This document shows positions 47,613 to 55,462 of a stretch of 64,000 bases of DNA, piece by piece. The stretch comes from Oceanobacter sp. 1_MG-2023. Its GTDB lineage: Bacteria; Pseudomonadota; Gammaproteobacteria; Pseudomonadales; Oceanobacteraceae. The notes below the pieces were generated by a model, which was not told where the DNA came from, ran no database searches, and saw only the letters and a program-made list of their open reading frames with translations. The position numbers and the translations under genes were made by a program. Where the stretch lies: contig NZ_JAUYWA010000017.1 in the NCBI RefSeq assembly GCF_030689025.1, positions 1 to 64,000 of the forward strand. Direction: 5' to 3'. Numbering within the stretch: the first letter of the stretch is position 1; each line of letters starts with the position of its first letter.

Positions 47613-48289
47613 GCGCGTTGGGCCGCCAGTTCATAAGAAGCCGGTGCGGTATCGGCATCCAGCTTCTGGGTGGCATGCAAGAAGAACAGACGGTCGATCA
47701 CATCTTGCAGTTCACCGGTTTGCAGCTCTGATTTACGTTCCAGCGCGCTGTGGATCATGGAGACCGGAATCGCAACGGCCAAACCGCCAGCAGTGGTGAG
47801 CAGGGCCTGCCAGATACCACCAGACAGGACGGCAGGATCAACCTTGGAGCCGGCCGCTTCCATAGCCTGAAACGCTTCGATCATGCCCAGTACCGTACCA
47901 AACAGGCCGAGCAGCGGTGCGATATTGGCGATCACTTCCAAAGGCCGCAGGCCTTGTGTCAGCTTGCCGACTTCAATTCGGGCCAGACGCAGGGTTTCTT
48001 CACGCAGTGCCGCTTCAGGTAATGAGGGGGTTTTTCTCAGCTCAAGAAATTTGCCAATCAGCGCCAGACTGGGGGCCGGGTGATTGCGGGTCGCCAGCAA
48101 GGCCTGTGACTGCTCTCCGTTGGCCAGGTGGTTCAGCGCCTCATTAACCCGACTCTTGGAGCCTGAGCGGTGACGGAAAAATTGCCATAATTTGGCCAGA
48201 ATCAGCGTGCTGGCCACAAAAGAAAGCACCAGCAAAATAGCATTGACCGGCCCTCCTAATGAATGAATAAAAGTCTGCAGTTGATCCAT
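47609..48289 (-). CDS. exbB: ExbB/TolQ-type proton channel
   Basis: 226 aa, three membrane helices (about residues 14-35, 120-145 and 160-180) with the family core LEVIANIAPLLGLFGTVLGM and the following TTAGGLAVAIPVSMIHSALE. It lacks the long periplasmic N-terminal extension seen in some ExbB proteins. First gene of the Fur-controlled exbB-exbD-exbD-tonB operon. Confidence 0.93.
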   Translation of the reverse strand: MDQLQTFIHSLGGPVNAILLVLSFVASTLILAKLWQFFRHRSGSKSRVNEALNHLANGEQSQALLATRNHPAPSLALIGKFLELRKTPSLPEAALREETLRLARIEVGKLTQGLRPLEVIANIAPLLGLFGTVLGMIEAFQAMEAAGSKVDPAVLSGGIWQALLTTAGGLAVAIPVSMIHSALERKSELQTGELQDVIDRLFFLHATQKLDADTAPASYELAAQRA

Positions 48290-48580
48290 GATTACAATTC
48301 CTGAAGGTGTTTACATCTTTATGCTAATATTAATGATAATGACTATCAAATGTTTTTGGCTTTTATGTTGGGATTTTCGAATGGTTCTGTGACCAAAGGA
48401 TTGATGTGAATCAAAAACGGTAAAGATCAAAAAACAGACAGCAGAGGATCCCGTCATGTTGATAACCAAGTGGCCAAAGACGGGGACACAGAGGAGTTGC
48501 AGGGAGGAGTACAGAGAGAGGGGACAGGAGCCAACAAGAGAGATATGAGTGGGCAGCAGCATTGGCTGCTGCCCGGCCGG
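48290..48580. other. Intergenic region upstream of exbB
   Basis: Holds the Fur-regulated exbB promoter near its left end. The right part (48351-48580) is the 3' flank of the membrane-protein gene. Its frames are AT-poor and repetitive in GAGG/GACA words, and no gene is supported. Confidence 0.4.
48321..48349 (-). promoter_or_regulatory. exbB promoter with embedded Fur box
   Basis: On the minus strand TTGATA (48344-48349) and TAGCAT (48321-48326) are separated by 17 bases. Positions 48329-48347 match the 19-base Fur consensus (GATAATGATAATCATTATC type) at 15 of 19 positions and fill the spacer, so Fe-Fur binding should block RNA polymerase. Confidence 0.75.
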
Positions 48581-49228
48581 TTATGAACGATATACCGGCT
48601 TGCCGGTCCTGAGCAGCACGGCCCAGAACCACCAGTAGCCTGCTCCCAGCACCACCACTCCGAACAGCCCGGCGGGAGATGCCATCAGAGGCAGTGACGA
48701 TGCCAACGGCTGCTCCAACGCCTGGCTCAGGCATAATGCTGACAAGGGTAAGCACAACAGCATATTCCAGGCAATCAGAGTGGCTGGGCGATCAAACAAC
48801 AGCAGCTGTGAACACAGGGTATACAGAACACTGCCCGCCAGAATAACCAGTAACAGCCAACCAAAGGTGACGCTGGTTATCAGCTGGAGCAGTAATACCG
48901 GCAGCAACCAGCCCAGTAATATGGAAGTCAGTCCCAGCCATGGCCAGTTGGCCGCTGCCGGTAATGGCAGTCGTAGTAACAGCACCTGCAACAGCGCCAG
49001 AGCACCCAGCAAGGTACTGGCCCCCAAAGCCACTGCTTCTGCCGACAACAGGGTCAGAGCCAATCGGACACCCACCCACATCATGCCCGCGGCTGCCACC
49101 AGAGTTACGTATTGGATCGCTTTGGGATGTGCGCCAATATGGCCTGCTACTACAGATCGAGCAGACAGCTTCCAGGACACGGAAGGCAACAAGAGCGATT
49201 CGGAACGATGTGACAAGAACAGAGCCAT
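48581..49228 (-). CDS. Hypothetical multi-pass membrane protein
   Basis: 215 aa, six or seven hydrophobic segments, rich in Leu (LLLPSVSWKL start, later LLLRLPLPAAANWPWLGL, VLLLQLITSVTFGWLLLVIL). I do not recognise the family; the topology would suit a transporter or a membrane-spanning accessory protein. The ATG at 49228 is preferred, with GAGG five bases upstream, over one 13 codons earlier without a ribosome-binding site. It diverges from the MocR-type regulator across a region with direct repeats, so it is the best local candidate for its target. Confidence 0.55.
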   Translation of the reverse strand: MALFLSHRSESLLLPSVSWKLSARSVVAGHIGAHPKAIQYVTLVAAAGMMWVGVRLALTLLSAEAVALGASTLLGALALLQVLLLRLPLPAAANWPWLGLTSILLGWLLPVLLLQLITSVTFGWLLLVILAGSVLYTLCSQLLLFDRPATLIAWNMLLCLPLSALCLSQALEQPLASSLPLMASPAGLFGVVVLGAGYWWFWAVLLRTGKPVYRS

Positions 49229-49312
49229 AAACACCTCGGCAGAGTGGGTGAAGAACCTGCTCATCATGCCGTAGTCTGGTAGGGAGGATTAGCGTCACAA
49301 CGGTAATGAACA

Positions 49313-49392
49313 ACCAGTACAGATAACCTGTACAGTTAACTGAACTGGTCAATTGAGAGTGAACTGTACTGGTCGTTAACTCGACAGTACCG
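49313..49392. promoter_or_regulatory. Direct-repeat operator between the membrane gene and the MocR regulator
   Basis: AACTGAACTGGTC (49338-49350) and AACTGTACTGGTC (49362-49374) are 12-of-13 identical direct repeats 24 bases apart. Related half-sites are ACCAGTACAG (49313), CTGTACAGTT (49328) and GACAGTACCG (49383). MocR regulators often bind direct repeats in divergent promoter regions, so this is the likely operator. Confidence 0.6.
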
Positions 49393-49438
49393 CTATGCTG
49401 GTTGTGATTGATGCGGCAACACAACATCAGGAGTCAAT

Positions 49439-50950
49439 ATGCTCGAACGCACCTTGGACAAGCCTCTTTATCAGCAGCTGGCCGATGCCCTCAGTAACGA
49501 TATTCGCAGCGGGATATATCCGGTGGGACACAGGGTGCCCAGTGTGCGCAAGATGAGTGGTTTGCGGGGTGTCAGTATATCCACCGTGAGCCAGGCTTAT
49601 GGCTGGCTGGAAGACCAGGGCTGGTTATTGGCCCGTCCCCAGTCCGGTTATTATGTCCGCTCCAGCCATGCTGGCATGGATCAGGCCAATGTGATCCGGA
49701 TGCCGGTCTCATCGCCAGAAGCAATACCATCGGCCGTGACCAAGTCGGAGCTGATCAGTGATGTACTGGATCAACTGAATCACCCCGGCCGGATCAATCT
49801 GGGTGCTACTATTCCGCACGCTTCACTGATGCCTCAGCGCCAGTTGCAGCAACATATTCAAAAAGTCAGCCGTTACCAGTTAAGCGAGGTATTGGCCTAC
49901 CAGTTTTCACCTGGTCATATTGGCCTGCGCCAACAATTGGCGATTCGGATGCGGGATGCCAGTGTCTTCTGCGACGCCGATGACATCGTGATCAGCCATG
50001 GCTGTGTGGATGCACTGACACTGTGTTTGCGAGCCAGCACGCACCCAGGGGATCTGATTGCGGTCGAGTCCCCTTGTTATTACGGCTTTTTACAGCTGGC
50101 AGAACTGCTGGGCCTCAAAGTACTGGAAATCCCCACCGACCCGGCTACCGGCGTCAGCCTGGAAGCACTGGAACTGGCATTGAGCCAATGGCCAATCAAG
50201 CTGCTCTTGCTCACCGCACGGTTCTCCAATCCACATGGTGCGGTGATGCCTGTGGCACGACAAAAACAGCTGGTGGCGATGGCGCGTCGCTATGATATCG
50301 ATCTGCTGGAAGATGATATTTACGGCGAACTGTCTCACCTCACACAATCCGCCAGTCACAAACATGGTAGTGGTCAGGTTACAGCCATCACCGGCCTGGA
50401 CGGTGCCTGTACTGCCCTCAAGGCCTGGGATACCGATGGCCGGGTAATGTACTGCTCTTCGTTTTCAAAAACCTTGTCGGCAGGGCTGAGAATCGGCTGG
50501 TGTATACCGGGCCGTCATTTTGATGGCGTTGTCAGACAACAGATATTCACTACTTTTTCTGCGTGTAGCCTCTCACAAGAGACGATCCACTCTTACTTGC
50601 AACAAGGACACTACGACCGGCATCTACGGAAATTACGGCAAACCATCAGCAGCAACCGGGTGCGGTTCCAGAACGCGCTACAGCAGTTTTTTCCACCCCA
50701 GACCCTGATCTCCCAGCCGCTGGGAGGTTATTGCCTTTGGATACAGCTACCTGATGGCGTTTCGTCCGGGTTGTTGTTTCACCTTGCTCGTGAACAGTCC
50801 ATCAGCATTGTGCCCGGTAGCCTGTTTTCCAACAGTGAGCGGTTTGAACAATACCTGCGTCTGAATATTGCCCGGCCATGGGACGATACCGTTATTCAGG
50901 CTCTCGAAACCCTGGGACGGCTGGTGACCCAGCTGATGCAAAAGGTATAA
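49439..50950 (+). CDS. MocR-type transcriptional regulator (GntR HTH + aminotransferase fold)
   Basis: 503 aa. N-terminal GntR winged helix (about 5-75; PLYQQLADALSNDIRSGIYP, VPSVRKMSGLRGVSISTVSQ) joined to a fold-type I aminotransferase-like domain (about 110-495). The PLP-binding lysine is Lys344 in CSSFSKTLSAGLRIGW. Such proteins sense PLP-amine adducts (for example GabR, PdxR, TauR) and activate neighbouring genes, often also repressing themselves. The ligand here is not known. The nearest candidate target is the divergent membrane protein. Confidence 0.9.
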   Translation: MLERTLDKPLYQQLADALSNDIRSGIYPVGHRVPSVRKMSGLRGVSISTVSQAYGWLEDQGWLLARPQSGYYVRSSHAGMDQANVIRMPVSSPEAIPSAVTKSELISDVLDQLNHPGRINLGATIPHASLMPQRQLQQHIQKVSRYQLSEVLAYQFSPGHIGLRQQLAIRMRDASVFCDADDIVISHGCVDALTLCLRASTHPGDLIAVESPCYYGFLQLAELLGLKVLEIPTDPATGVSLEALELALSQWPIKLLLLTARFSNPHGAVMPVARQKQLVAMARRYDIDLLEDDIYGELSHLTQSASHKHGSGQVTAITGLDGACTALKAWDTDGRVMYCSSFSKTLSAGLRIGWCIPGRHFDGVVRQQIFTTFSACSLSQETIHSYLQQGHYDRHLRKLRQTISSNRVRFQNALQQFFPPQTLISQPLGGYCLWIQLPDGVSSGLLFHLAREQSISIVPGSLFSNSERFEQYLRLNIARPWDDTVIQALETLGRLVTQLMQKV

Positions 50951-50952
50951 AA

Positions 50953-50997
50953 CCGCAGGCCGGTTGGCGGGAGTACCAACCGGGTTGTCCTGCGCGG
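50953..50997. other. Long hairpin after the MocR gene
   Basis: CCGGTTGG/CCAACCGG (8 bp, 50960-50983) lies inside outer CCGCAGG/CCTGCGCGG arms. No T tract follows, so termination is uncertain. A short cruciform is possible. Confidence 0.35.
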
Positions 50998-51060
50998 AGA
51001 AACAAACCGGTAATGGTTTACAAAAACCATCGATAATGGCTTGGGATGTTGTCTTAACAC

Positions 51061-51090
51061 TTGTACAAAAAACGCTAATTCCTTTACATT
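51061..51090 (+). promoter_or_regulatory. Candidate promoter of the papain-like gene
   Basis: TTGTAC and TACATT separated by 18 bases, 45 bases upstream of the ATG pair. Confidence 0.4.
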
Positions 51091-51132
51091 ATTTATCATA
51101 GAGTAAAGAAACCTGGTTTTAGTGGAGGGCTG

Positions 51133-51588
51133 ATGATGGCGGCTGTAGCGCCCGACCACGCGACTCTGTACCGGCTGGCACAACAGTTTCGGCGTGCAAT
51201 AGAAGCAGTGCCCCGCGAAGAATTTATTGGTCTGGTATTTCGGGACTTCCCGGCAGGTTGTTGTGGTGATACTTCCAATGTCCTGGCTACCTACCTGTTT
51301 GAACAAACCGGCGTGATTGCCGACTACTGCTCCGGTCGGGCAGGAGGTCGAGACCACGAAATCTACTCCCACGCCTGGCTCAGAATCAACGACCTGATTG
51401 TCGACATCACCGCCGACCAGTTCCGGGATCGCGGCTATGCGCTGGACCCGGTTTACGTTGGCCCCCCAACCGACTGGTACAACAGCTTTGACATCACCAT
51501 CGAAGCCGATGCCCGTCATACCTCCATCAAGGACGTGAACTGGCTGGATATCGCCTGGCAGCGGATTATGGGGGAATTACATCCATAA
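51133..51588 (+). CDS. Papain-like/transglutaminase-like protein of unknown role
   Basis: 151 aa. Cys43/44 (DFPAGCCGDTSNVLA), His80 (YSHAWLRINDLIVDI) and Asp91 or Asp95 are in the order and spacing of a papain-type Cys-His-Asp triad, and the Cys starts a helix as expected. No signal peptide. The fold call comes from this pattern only. Members of this kind act as peptidases, deamidases, acyltransferases or phage and toxin effectors. GGAGGG favours the second of two adjacent ATGs (51136). It lies next to a toxin-antitoxin remnant, and its neighbourhood has an accessory character. Confidence 0.55.
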   Translation: MMAAVAPDHATLYRLAQQFRRAIEAVPREEFIGLVFRDFPAGCCGDTSNVLATYLFEQTGVIADYCSGRAGGRDHEIYSHAWLRINDLIVDITADQFRDRGYALDPVYVGPPTDWYNSFDITIEADARHTSIKDVNWLDIAWQRIMGELHP

Positions 51589-51731
51589 CAAGGTGTTGGC
51601 CGCTAGCCGGTACTCACGTTTGCTGGGTGGCTTTATCTGTACCCGTGGGGATCTATCCGTGCCCGTAGCGTAGGGTCCGGCTCCACTCGTTGTGCCTTGT
51701 TGCAGTGGTCAGCCAATCCCGGACAGTATTT

Positions 51732-52292
51732 ATGGGCCTGGTGAATCTGGCAGATGGCCGGTATCAGTCGTTTTTGGTTGAGCTTGATGTCACTCGACAG
51801 GTACCGCCGAACCTGGCCGGAGTCTACTCACGTATTCTTCAGCAGCTGACCCTGCCGACTGCCGAAGACAGCGAACAGGCCAAGGACTCCAGCCGGGTAC
51901 TGGCGCAGGCGTTGGCCAATTATTCCGCTGATGACCGGGTACGTATGACTATTCAGGGCAACTCTGGCAGCAGCAACGAACTGGTGCTACCGGGTGACAT
52001 TATGAACCTGATGCTCACTGTGTTGACTCAGGTTTCCCAAGGCAATGCCATCAGTCTGGTTCCTATTCATCAGGAAATCAGTACCCAGCAAGCGGCTGAA
52101 TTATTGAGTGTCAGTCGTCCGCATCTGGTGAAGTTACTGGAACAGGGGGATATTCCCTTTCGCAAGGTCGGTAGCCATCGTCGGGTCAAGTTGACCGATG
52201 TAATGGATTACCGAAAGCAGGTTGATGAAGCCCGTGGTAAGGCTTTGGATGAATTGTCGGCGCTCTCTCAAGACGCTGGAATGGATTTCTGA
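51732..52292 (+). CDS. Antitoxin with excisionase-type helix-turn-helix
   Basis: 186 aa. The C-terminal part (about 115-175; EISTQQAAELLSVSRPHLVK) is an excisionase-type DNA-binding domain (HTH_17 type). The N-terminal half (about 1-100) is helical and probably binds the toxin. The gene is followed directly by a PIN-domain gene (one-base stop/start overlap), the arrangement of a PIN toxin-antitoxin module. A TTG-initiated start 14 codons upstream is less likely. Apparently intact, unlike its partner. Confidence 0.7.
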   Translation: MGLVNLADGRYQSFLVELDVTRQVPPNLAGVYSRILQQLTLPTAEDSEQAKDSSRVLAQALANYSADDRVRMTIQGNSGSSNELVLPGDIMNLMLTVLTQVSQGNAISLVPIHQEISTQQAAELLSVSRPHLVKLLEQGDIPFRKVGSHRRVKLTDVMDYRKQVDEARGKALDELSALSQDAGMDF

Positions 52293-52736
52293 TGAGCCAG
52301 TTTCGCGTCGTTCTGGACGCCTGTGTCCTGTATCCACAAGGACTGCGTGATTTGCTGATGAGTTTGGCGGCTAAACGTATTTTCAAGGCACATTGGAGTG
52401 AGCAGATTCATGATGAATGGATTCGTAATCTTCATGAAAACTCGGGAATGCCAATGGCCCAATTGCAGAGGATTCGTGAGCTGGTGGATCAATATACGGA
52501 CGACGCCCTTGTGATGGAGTATGAATCGCTGATTACTGGCCTGAACCTCCCTGACCCTGATGACTTTATTGCGTATCAGGTTGATATGGCGCCCGCTGCT
52601 GTTTGCTCAGCTGTTAAGAAAATGCGCCAGCGCCTGAAAAACCCCACCCTATACCGCCTCTGAATATCTGGTTGCCATCAAGCCCAGATTACCCAATACC
52701 GCGTCAATGATGATGGAATATCAGAGTCTGATCTGA
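52292..52736 (+). pseudogene. Broken PIN-domain toxin (internal deletion and frameshift)
   Basis: The intact part reads VVLDACVLYPQGLRDLLMSL with the first PIN aspartate (Asp9) and ends after about 90 residues at LNLPDPDDF. Full-length relatives, as I recall them, carry about 40 more residues there (a DRHVLAAAIRAG-type segment with the later catalytic aspartates); in this copy they are missing, so LPDPD runs straight into DFIAYQVDMA. The current frame stops early (TGA at 52661-52663). In the next frame the expected tail ASEYLVAIKPRLPNTASMM continues to a TGA at 52736, consistent with one extra C in the CCCC run at 52641-52644. Two lesions predict a non-functional nuclease. The family comparison is from memory. 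Confidence 0.65.
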
Positions 52737-53043
52737 TCAAACAAAAAGTAAGATCAAGGTAGCTCTATTTCTACACCCTTGGTAATTATAAAGCAGTACA
52801 CATAGGTCTGAAGCGGTGAGCGCGGGCCAGCGGGTGATGCCAGCAGACGGAAACCAACCAAACCAGCACTGGCGCGGGTTGGCGGCGGAAAATGCTCATT
52901 GCACGACAGCGCGGGAAAGTGCGAAAACAGCCGCCACGGTTTGACACCGTTTTGACACTATGAGCGGTTTTGACACCGCATTGACACCGCTATGATTCTG
53001 GAGCGAATCGGCCACAAAGCCTTGAATTTACTGGGTTTTTGAT
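52737..53043. other. Non-coding strip between the toxin remnant and tRNA-Arg
   Basis: No gene. It contains a hairpin (CCAACC/GGTTGG with CCAG/CTGG inside, 52854-52882) and four phased TTGACAC repeats (52941-52987). Confidence 0.4.
52941..52987. repeat. Four phased TTGACAC direct repeats
   Basis: TTGACAC begins at 52941, 52952, 52970 and 52981, with spacing 11, 18 and 11 bases. It is therefore two pairs one helical turn apart, offset by 29. Each pair is preceded by CGGTT or CGGTTT and followed by TATGA, so the unit itself is duplicated. It looks like an iteron or operator array; the binding protein is unknown. Confidence 0.5.
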
Positions 53044-53120
53044 GGTCTCCCCACGAGGACTCGAACCTCGATCATCCGCTTAGGAGGCGGAAGCTCTATC
53101 CTGTTGAGCTATGAGGAGAC
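53044..53120 (-). tRNA. tRNA-Arg (anticodon CCT)
   Basis: The minus strand folds into a standard cloverleaf: acceptor GTCTCCT/GGGAGAC, the D-arm, anticodon stem TCCGC/GCGGA around the loop CTCCTAA (anticodon CCT, reading AGG), and a T-arm with GGTTCGA. No CCA is encoded at the 3' end. Such Arg tRNA 3' ends are common integration sites, but I see no second copy of the sequence in this window. Confidence 0.9.
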
Positions 53121-53130
53121 AGGGGCGCGT

Positions 53131-53160
53131 ATGGTACTGGATTCCGGCGTGCGGGAAAAC
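53131..53160 (-). promoter_or_regulatory. Candidate promoter of tRNA-Arg
   Basis: On the minus strand a TACCAT -10-like element is followed by a GC-rich GCGCCCC discriminator, typical of stable-RNA promoters under growth-rate control. The -35 region (TTTTCC) is weak. Confidence 0.35.
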
Positions 53161-53175
53161 CTTTGCAGTGGCTGA

Positions 53176-54648
53176 TTACCGGTTTGCAGGTATTTCCAGG
53201 TAGAAGCAGGTGTTGCCATGGCTGGAGTGTACACCAATGGTACCTTTGTGCAGGTTGATGATGGAGTGGGTGATGGCCAATCCCAGTCCAGTGCTGTCGG
53301 GGTTGCTGTCGGGGTGTTTCTGGCGTGCGGTGTCGGCGCGATAGAAGCGGTCGAACAGGTGAGGCAGGTGCTTTGCCGGTATGTCTGGGCCAGGGTTGTG
53401 GATCTCGAGACGGGCGTATGCCTGGTTTTGGCGCTGGATGTGGCGGAGTTCAACAGCAACACTGTGCCCTGGTTCGGTATGGCGTATGGCGTTGGAGAGT
53501 AGGTTGCTGATGGCGCGTCGTATCATGTTGCGGTCGCCGGTCAGTTGCGGTGACTCTGAGTGGTTGAAGGTGAGCCTTACCTGTTGTTCGTCGGCCCAGG
53601 CCTCAAAAAAATCCATCAGCTCGTGCAGGTCTTCTTGCAGGTTGATGGGTTCCGGGTGGATGCCTTGCAGGCCATTATCGGCTTTGGCAAGCCAGAGCAT
53701 ATCGGCGACCATGCGGGCCAGTCGTTCTTCTTCTTCAAGGCTGGAATACAGCAGCTCGCGGTAGGCATTGAGATCACGGGGTTGCCCGAGCATGACTTGG
53801 GTTTGGGTGATCAGATTGGTGAGCGGGGTACGCAGTTCGTGGGCAATATCGGCGGAAAAATTGGACAGCCGTTCGAAGCCGGTTTCCAGCCGCGATAGCA
53901 TGTCGTTAAACGCTTGTATCAGTGGCACCAGTTCGGAGGGGGCCTGGTTGGGGTCTAGTCGGTTGTTCAGCTGTTCGGAGTCGATGCGGGCAATGCGCTG
54001 ACTGATCTGGCGCAGAGGGGCATGGCCCTGATGAATACTGAACCAGACAGCCAGCAGCGTCAGCAGACCGATGCCCAGCACTATGGCCCACAGGGTGTTG
54101 CGGAAGTCATCAAGAAAACGCAGGTGAAAACGCATATCAGTTGCCAGCATCAAGAGCCAGGTGGCGTCGTCGGAAGTGGCGGGTAACGTTAAGTGAACCA
54201 ATACCCCACGGTACGGACGAGCTTCTTGTTGCCAGTTAGTCAGTGTCTTGGCGTTAATGTGGGTAACACTGGGTTGTTGTAAGAGGGTGTCGCTGACACT
54301 GGCATTACCACTGTGATAGCGCGTTGTCAGTGGTTGCGAGGGTCGTTCTACAAGCAGTTGGAGCGAGATGCCATGATAGCTGTGGCTGATTTGTTCCAGC
54401 AGGTGCTGAACATGAGCGGGCAGTGGTTGTCCTGCCTGGACTTCGGCCCGGTCGGGGCTGGTATAGAACACCTGTTGTATGGCGGCGGCTGCCTGGGCCA
54501 GCTCCTGGCTGTCTTGTTCGGCAAAGTGGCTGCGAATGGAATTCTGTACCATGCTGACCAGCAAAATCAGTCCGGCGCTGATTACCACTGCGGTCAGTAG
54601 TGTGACTCGCCACTGCAGCGATAATGGCCGTTTAATCATGTTGTTCAT
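53176..54648 (-). CDS. copS: Heavy-metal sensor histidine kinase (CusS/CopS type)
   Basis: 490 aa. N-terminal helix (about 14-33), periplasmic metal-sensing loop (about 34-180), second helix (about 185-205), HAMP (about 206-255), phospho-acceptor His270 in [13 protein letters not shown], and an HATPase domain ending near 485 ([29 protein letters not shown]). This is the heavy-metal sensor kinase layout of CusS/CopS. It overlaps the response regulator by 17 bases and is divergent from copAB, so copper is the likely ligand; silver or zinc are less likely. Confidence 0.9.
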   Translation of the reverse strand: MNNMIKRPLSLQWRVTLLTAVVISAGLILLVSMVQNSIRSHFAEQDSQELAQAAAAIQQVFYTSPDRAEVQAGQPLPAHVQHLLEQISHSYHGISLQLLVERPSQPLTTRYHSGNASVSDTLLQQPSVTHINAKTLTNWQQEARPYRGVLVHLTLPATSDDATWLLMLATDMRFHLRFLDDFRNTLWAIVLGIGLLTLLAVWFSIHQGHAPLRQISQRIARIDSEQLNNRLDPNQAPSELVPLIQAFNDMLSRLETGFERLSNFSADIAHELRTPLTNLITQTQVMLGQPRDLNAYRELLYSSLEEEERLARMVADMLWLAKADNGLQGIHPEPINLQEDLHELMDFFEAWADEQQVRLTFNHSESPQLTGDRNMIRRAISNLLSNAIRHTEPGHSVAVELRHIQRQNQAYARLEIHNPGPDIPAKHLPHLFDRFYRADTARQKHPDSNPDSTGLGLAITHSIINLHKGTIGVHSSHGNTCFYLEIPANR

Positions 54649-55312
54649 CGTCCAGACGATAGCCCATGCCCCGAACGGTATGAATCAGTCGTTGTTCGAA
54701 CGGGTCGTCGATTTTACGGCGCAGGCGGCGAATGGCGACGTCGATGACGTTGGTATCACTGTCAAAATTCATATCCCATACCTGAGAGGCAATCAGCGAG
54801 CGCGTCAGCACTTCTCCCTGGCGGCTGACCAACAGTTCCAGTAGGGCAAATTCGCGGTTGGTGAGAGGGATTTTCTGGTGACTCCGGACGGCGATGCGTT
54901 TCTGGGTATCGAGGGTCAGATCGGCGACGGCCAACGTCTCTTGTACCGGGCGTAACCCGCGCCGCAGCAGAGTACGCACTCGGGCCAGCAATTCGGCAAA
55001 GGCAAAAGGTTTGACCAGGTAGTCGTCGGCGCCCAGTTCCAGTCCTTTGACACGGTCTTCGATGCGGTCGCGGGCGCTGAGAAACAGAATCGGCGTCTGG
55101 TTGCCGGATTCTCGCAACGACTGGCAAATCTTCCAGCCGCTGACGTCCGGTAGCATCACATCCAGCAGCAATAAATCGAATGCTTCTGTCATGGCGAGGT
55201 GGTGGCCGTCGAGGCCGTTGCGCGCCAGCACAACATTAAAGCCGGCTTCGGTCAGGCCTTGATGGAGGTAGTCGCCGATTTTGGTTTCGTCTTCAACAAT
55301 GAGTAGGCGCAT
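54632..55312 (-). CDS. copR: Heavy-metal response regulator (CusR/CopR type)
   Basis: 226 aa OmpR-type regulator. Receiver domain with the phospho-acceptor Asp51 in [14 protein letters not shown] and Lys near 100 ([15 protein letters not shown]); C-terminal winged helix ([40 protein letters not shown]). It overlaps copS by 17 bases at its 3' end. The start at [11 protein letters not shown] is preferred over an in-frame ATG 22 codons upstream, whose codons overlap the promoter hairpin. Binding to the palindrome at 55366-55403 is inferred. Confidence 0.93.
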   Translation of the reverse strand: MRLLIVEDETKIGDYLHQGLTEAGFNVVLARNGLDGHHLAMTEAFDLLLLDVMLPDVSGWKICQSLRESGNQTPILFLSARDRIEDRVKGLELGADDYLVKPFAFAELLARVRTLLRRGLRPVQETLAVADLTLDTQKRIAVRSHQKIPLTNREFALLELLVSRQGEVLTRSLIASQVWDMNFDSDTNVIDVAIRRLRRKIDDPFEQRLIHTVRGMGYRLDDEQHD

Positions 55313-55332
55313 GGGGTGCTCTCTGGAATCTA

Positions 55333-55357
55333 CCGGCAGTGTACAAAAAACTGCCGG
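55333..55357. other. Hairpin in the copR leader
   Basis: CCGGCAGT and ACTGCCGG form a perfect 8-bp stem about 20 bases upstream of the copR start, inside its own 5' leader. Confidence 0.4.
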
Positions 55358-55365
55358 ATAGACAC

Positions 55366-55403
55366 ATGACCAGAACATGACGGTTTTGTCATGTTCGGGT
55401 CAT
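55366..55403. promoter_or_regulatory. CopR-type palindromic operator between copR and copA
   Basis: ATGACCaGAACATGAC, six bases, then its inverted copy GTCATGTTCgGGTCAT: 15 of 16 paired positions. ATGAC/GTCAT half-sites resemble CusR/CopR boxes. It lies between the divergent copR and copA starts and can control both. Confidence 0.65.
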
Positions 55404-55462
55404 CCGGGGGTCAGCTGTGGCTGGTTACTCTGTACAAAATGGAAGAGTGCAGAGGTAGAGTG

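Noticed and set aside
53044-53120. tRNA-Arg as a used integration site for the accessory patch
   Set aside because: No integrase and no second copy of the tRNA 3' end were seen in the window, so no element boundary can be drawn.
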